DNA of 7,810 nucleotides from Methyloceanibacter sp. (GTDB lineage Bacteria; Pseudomonadota; Alphaproteobacteria; Rhizobiales; Methyloligellaceae), in assembly GCA_016649675.1 (NCBI GenBank), contig JAENXG010000114.1, positions 1 through 7,810 on the forward strand. The letters are read 5' to 3'. Within the stretch, counting starts at the first letter, position 1. Every line of letters begins with the position of its first letter. The notes under the pieces were generated by a model. That model was not told where the DNA came from. It saw only the letters and a list, made by a program, of their open reading frames with translations, and ran no database searches. Shown one piece after another: positions 4,851-7,810 of the stretch. Both the position numbers and the translations under genes were made by a program.

Positions 4851-7574
4851 ATGCAAAGCAAAATGCTAGTCGATGCGGCGCACCCGGAGGAAACCCGGGT
4901 CGTCGTGGTAAAGGGTAATCGCGTCGAGGAATTTGACTACGAATCAGCGAATAAGAAGCAACTACGCGGCAATATCTATCTCGCCAAAGTCACCCGCGTC
5001 GAGCCGTCGCTACAGGCGGCCTTTGTCGATTACGGTGGCAACCGCCACGGCTTCTTAGCCTTTGCCGAAATTCATCCAGACTATTACCAAATCCCGGTCG
5101 CCGACCGTCAAGCCCTGCTTGACGAGGAGGCCGCGGAGCAAAGCCGCGCCTCTGCTGAGGAAGCGGCTGAGGACGACGCCGCGGCTGGTCGCCGGCGGCG
5201 GGGTAGACGCGGACGCGGACGCCATGAGGGGCTGCCGCGGCAGGATATGCCGCGCCCCGAGGGTGCGGGAGCGTCGGCTGCCGCAACTGAGCGCAACGAC
5301 AGGCCCGATTCCCTCGAGGAGAACGGCGAGACCGTCTCCCACGAGGGCGGCGCGGTCGTCGCGCTCGAGCATTCCGACCTGATCCATGAGGTCTCGGAGT
5401 CCGTGGAGCGGGCCGAAGAGGCCGAGATCGAAACGATCGAGCGTACCGAGACGCGAGGCGCGACCGAGGACGACGAGGACGACGAGGACGATGCCGAACC
5501 GGCAGAGACCGTCGGCCAGCCAGTGGCCATGAAGGAAGGCAATGGCGAGGCGAGCGCCGAGACTGTCGAATCCGTGGGCTCCGAGGATGCGCTGGAAGAG
5601 GTGCCCGAGCGGGCGCGACGCCGGCGCGGACGGCCTTACAAGATCCAGGAGGTCATAAGGCGGCGCCAGATCATTCTCGTGCAGGTGGTGAAGGAGGAGC
5701 GCGGCAATAAGGGCGCAGCCCTCACCACGTATCTGTCGCTTGCCGGCCGCTATACCGTGCTCATGCCCAACACGGCACGGGGCGGCGGCATCTCGCGCAA
5801 GATCACCCAACCCACCGACCGCAAGCGCTTGCGCGAGATCGCGGGCGAGCTCGAAGTGCCGGAAGGCATGGGGCTCATCATCCGCACCGCCGGCGCCCAG
5901 CGCACCAAGACCGAGATCAAGCGCGACTACGACTATCTCTTGCGGCTGTGGGAGAACGTCCGCGACCTCACGCTGAAGTCGACGGCGCCCGCCCTCGTCT
6001 ACGAGGAAGGCAGCCTGATCAAGCGCTCGATCCGCGACCTCTACAACAAGGACATCGAAGAGGTTCTGGTCGCCGGCGACGAGGCCTATCGCGAGGCCAA
6101 GGACTTCATGCGCATGCTCATGCCGAGCCATGCCAAAAACGTGAAGCCCTACAAGGAGCCCGAGCCCGTCTTCATCCGCTATCAGGTGGAGCGCCAGCTC
6201 GCGGCGATGTTCTCGCCGCAGGTGGTGTTGAAGTCCGGCGGCTATATCGTCATCAATCAGACCGAGGCGCTCGTCGCCGTCGACGTCAACTCCGGCAAGG
6301 CCACGCGCGAGCACAATATCGAGGACACCGCGCTCAAGACCAACCTCGAAGCTTCCGAGGAGATTGCGCGCCAGCTCCGCTTGCGCGACCTCGCGGGCCT
6401 GATCGTCATCGATTTCATCGACATGGACGAGCGCCGCAACAGCCGGCTCGTAGAACGGCGCTTGAAGGAATCCTTGCACAACGACCGCGCCCGCATCCAG
6501 GTGGGACGCATCAGCCATTTCGGGCTTATGGAAATGTCGCGCCAGCGGCTCAGGCCGGGCATGCTCGAAGGCTCGACCAAGCCTTGCCCCATGTGCCAGG
6601 GGACCGGCATCGTGCGCTCCATCGAATCGGTCTCGCTCGACATCCTGCGCTCCATCGAGGACCGTCTCATCACCGACGGCGTGGTGCCGCTCGTCGCCAC
6701 CACCGCGGTCGAGGTCGCCCTCTACATCCTCAACCAGAAGCGCGCGCATCTGAACGACATCCAGCTGCGCTATCGCATTCCCATCACGGTCACCGCCGAT
6801 GAGGAGATGCATGTCTCGCAATTCGTCATCGAGCGCGCCGCGGAAGGCGAGATGGCGAATGGCGGGAGCGCCGTGGTGCATATGGACTGGGCGCATCATC
6901 ATGAGGCGCCCGCGGCTTCCGATTCTGATTCTGATTCTGATTCCGATTCTGCTTCCGCCCCCTCCCCGTCCGTTGCCCCTGCTGCTGCGGAGGCCGCCGA
7001 GGGGGAAGGCGACCAGACCCGACGCCGCTCAAGACGGCGGCGGCGGAAACGCCATCCTGAGGGGGGCGCCGAGGTCCATCGCTCGATCCCCCGCGAGGCG
7101 CCCGAGCAGGAGGACGAAGAGCCGATCGCCGAGAGCATGGCCGAGGAGGCCGGAAGCCCAGAAGCCGGGTCCGGGCCGGGCGCGGAAGTTCGCAAGGGAC
7201 CGCGCCGGAGAGGACGCCGCGGCGGGCGCCGCGGACGGTCAGGCCAACGGCCACCGGGCGCTCCCGGTGAAACGGAGGCGCCGCGCGACATGCGCGCCGA
7301 CACGGGCCCCCGCGAGACGTCGCGCCAAGAGCCTCATGCCGGCGAGGCCGGCTCGCCTTCTCCGCGTGAAGACCGGCAGAACGGTGCTGCCCGCGAGAGC
7401 AAGCCGCAGCGGGACGAGGAATTCGGCCGCGAGGTCACCGAGCACCCGAGGCGAGACACCGAGCCCATGTTTGCCGGCGTCACCTCGGCGCGGGAAGAGC
7501 CGGCGCCGGCGAGAGTCGAAAGCCAAGTGGAGCAAGAGGCAGTTCCCCCCCGCAAGGGCTGGTGGCGCCGCTAA
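4851..7574 (+). CDS. rne: Ribonuclease E, degradosome scaffold endonuclease
   Basis: RNase E cuts single-stranded A/U-rich RNA in mRNA decay and in rRNA and tRNA maturation, and scaffolds the degradosome. This 907-residue protein starts KMLVDAAHPEE. The S1 domain (about 37-300) is split by a charged insertion of about 165 residues (about 92-258) and resumes at YKIQEVIRRRQ. The 5'-monophosphate sensor is in GLIIRTAG (Arg345, Thr346, matching E. coli Arg169, Thr170). The DNase I-like catalytic domain has predicted magnesium ligands Asp478 (VAVDVNSG) and Asp521 (IDFIDM). The CPMC zinc-link (Cys579, Cys582) supports tetramer formation. From about 680 the protein is disordered: an Asp-Ser repeat (690-700), arginine-rich blocks (724-735, 785-796) alternating with acidic ones, and a final RKGWWRR. 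An in-frame ATG at 4764 would add 29 residues unlike the family. ATG 4851 is preferred because GGCGGAG lies ten bases upstream and the conserved N-terminus begins there; ATG 4863 is the alternative. Confidence 0.96.
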   Translation: MQSKMLVDAAHPEETRVVVVKGNRVEEFDYESANKKQLRGNIYLAKVTRVEPSLQAAFVDYGGNRHGFLAFAEIHPDYYQIPVADRQALLDEEAAEQSRASAEEAAEDDAAAGRRRRGRRGRGRHEGLPRQDMPRPEGAGASAAATERNDRPDSLEENGETVSHEGGAVVALEHSDLIHEVSESVERAEEAEIETIERTETRGATEDDEDDEDDAEPAETVGQPVAMKEGNGEASAETVESVGSEDALEEVPERARRRRGRPYKIQEVIRRRQIILVQVVKEERGNKGAALTTYLSLAGRYTVLMPNTARGGGISRKITQPTDRKRLREIAGELEVPEGMGLIIRTAGAQRTKTEIKRDYDYLLRLWENVRDLTLKSTAPALVYEEGSLIKRSIRDLYNKDIEEVLVAGDEAYREAKDFMRMLMPSHAKNVKPYKEPEPVFIRYQVERQLAAMFSPQVVLKSGGYIVINQTEALVAVDVNSGKATREHNIEDTALKTNLEASEEIARQLRLRDLAGLIVIDFIDMDERRNSRLVERRLKESLHNDRARIQVGRISHFGLMEMSRQRLRPGMLEGSTKPCPMCQGTGIVRSIESVSLDILRSIEDRLITDGVVPLVATTAVEVALYILNQKRAHLNDIQLRYRIPITVTADEEMHVSQFVIERAAEGEMANGGSAVVHMDWAHHHEAPAASDSDSDSDSDSASAPSPSVAPAAAEAAEGEGDQTRRRSRRRRRKRHPEGGAEVHRSIPREAPEQEDEEPIAESMAEEAGSPEAGSGPGAEVRKGPRRRGRRGGRRGRSGQRPPGAPGETEAPRDMRADTGPRETSRQEPHAGEAGSPSPREDRQNGAARESKPQRDEEFGREVTEHPRRDTEPMFAGVTSAREEPAPARVESQVEQEAVPPRKGWWRR
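5466..5492 (+). repeat. Three tandem 9-base units encoding Glu-Asp-Asp
   Basis: GAGGACGAC occurs three times head to tail (the last unit ends in T) and encodes EDDEDDEDD at residues 206-214 of RNase E, in the acidic core of the S1 insertion. In-frame short repeats like this can change copy number by slippage without breaking the gene. Confidence 0.85.
6921..6950 (+). repeat. Five tandem hexamers encoding Asp-Ser in rne
   Basis: GATTCT is repeated five times (the fourth unit is GATTCC), encoding the DSDSDSDSDS run at residues 691-700, where the catalytic part gives way to the disordered tail. The AT-rich codons GAT and TCT stand out from the GC-rich codon use around them, which suggests expansion by replication slippage. 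Each unit contains GATTC, a GANTC site, the target of the CcrM methyltransferase in alphaproteobacteria. Confidence 0.9.
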
Positions 7575-7593
7575 TCAATGGCGCTAATCAATG
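7569..7593 (+). repeat. 13-bp tandem duplication across the rne stop codon
   Basis: CGCTAATCAATG occurs at 7569-7580 and again at 7582-7593 with one base between, so a 13-base unit is duplicated. The first copy carries the last arginine codon and the TAA stop of rne (7572-7574). The second copy lies in the 3' untranslated region. The coding end of rne is unaffected. Confidence 0.9.
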
Positions 7594-7810
7594 AGGAAGT
7601 GCGAAGCCTGCGCTTCCCTCTCTGCTTTTGAGCCAGTTCTTCGATGCGGCGCGCAGCATCCGCGGCGCAGGTCGGGGTGGCGTCACGCCGTCGCCGGCGG
7701 GCCCACCTCCATATGGATAATGTCCTCGCCTTGGCGCGCGCGTGCGGCTCGCTCATGGGGTTTCTCGCAGTTTATTGATGCGGTCGTGGGGGCTGCTGTC
7801 ACGTTGTCGC
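7588..7810 (-). pseudogene. Possible decayed aminotransferase-like gene fragment
   Basis: On the minus strand a frame open from the window edge (first full codon 7808-7806) to TGA at 7685-7683 encodes RAARARQGEDIIHMEVGPPATA. The GEDIIHMEVG part (7730-7701) closely resembles the N-terminal segment of class I/II PLP-dependent aminotransferases, where it normally continues into a proline-rich turn and a GYTEALG-like motif. Here it hits a stop straight away. A one-base frame change just before that stop would give PPRPAPRMLRAASKNWLKS and then SAGFALPH, weakly like the expected continuation, ending at TGA 7590-7588. This would be a truncated, frameshifted remnant with no PLP lysine. The resemblance comes from recalled family motifs over a short stretch, and the true upstream end is outside the window. 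It could also be the C-terminal end of an unrelated gene, or chance. Confidence 0.33.
7595..7629 (+). terminator. Terminator-like hairpin downstream of rne
   Basis: GGAAGTGCG (7595-7603) pairs with TGCGCTTCC (7609-7617) over nine base pairs, including two G-U wobbles, with loop AAGCC. A pyrimidine-rich tail ending in TTTT (7626-7629) follows. The hairpin begins 20 bases after the rne stop, a good place for a terminator. The T-run is short and interrupted, so termination may be partial or Rho-assisted. Confidence 0.5.

Noticed and set aside
4607..4918. 103-codon plus-strand frame overlapping the rne start
   Set aside because: It runs into the conserved N-terminus of RNase E in another frame and has low-complexity content. 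It is better explained as non-coding leader.
5055..6902. 615-codon open frame on the minus strand opposite rne
   Set aside because: It is a mirror of the rne codon pattern, with an Asp/Leu/His/Arg-rich composition and no recognisable domain, while rne in the same place has all its conserved motifs.
7571..7756. 61-codon minus-strand frame downstream of rne
   Set aside because: It overlaps the rne stop, the duplication and the hairpin, lacks a clear ribosome-binding site, and uses a different frame from the aminotransferase-like stretch. A real small protein is not supported.

Overview
The window is a compact housekeeping block from a GC-rich alphaproteobacterium, most likely of the order Hyphomicrobiales (Rhizobiales). 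Three things point there. The gene order is rne diverging from amiC-mrcA-prfB. The RNase E has a large charged insertion inside its S1 domain and a GWW-type C-terminus. The protein motifs match that class. I could not run a taxonomic search, so genus is left open.

Layout. Positions 1-144 (minus strand) hold the 5' end of prfB (release factor 2), including its in-frame UGA and programmed +1 frameshift site. Positions 229-2859 (minus) encode a bifunctional class A penicillin-binding protein of the PBP1A type (mrcA). Positions 2996-4237 (minus) encode a periplasmic N-acetylmuramoyl-L-alanine amidase (amiC type). Positions 4238-4850 are a non-coding divergent control region with several hairpins and inverted repeats. 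Positions 4851-7574 (plus) encode RNase E (rne). Positions 7575-7810 hold a 13-bp tandem duplication across the rne stop codon, a terminator-like hairpin, and on the minus strand what may be a decayed fragment of an aminotransferase-like gene running in from outside the window.

How the genes work together. amiC, mrcA and prfB all read leftwards and may form one transcription unit. The first cuts septal peptidoglycan, the second makes it, and the third terminates translation at UGA and UAA codons. rne reads the other way from the shared control region and supplies the scaffold endonuclease of the RNA degradosome. Its C-terminal GWW tail resembles the PNPase-binding motif known from Caulobacter RNase E.

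I see no new defence, mobile or biosynthetic system here. The observations most worth checking are the prfB recoding site, the possible aminotransferase remnant next to rne, the structured rne leader, the charged S1 insertion, and a run of five GANTC sites inside the Asp-Ser repeat of rne.
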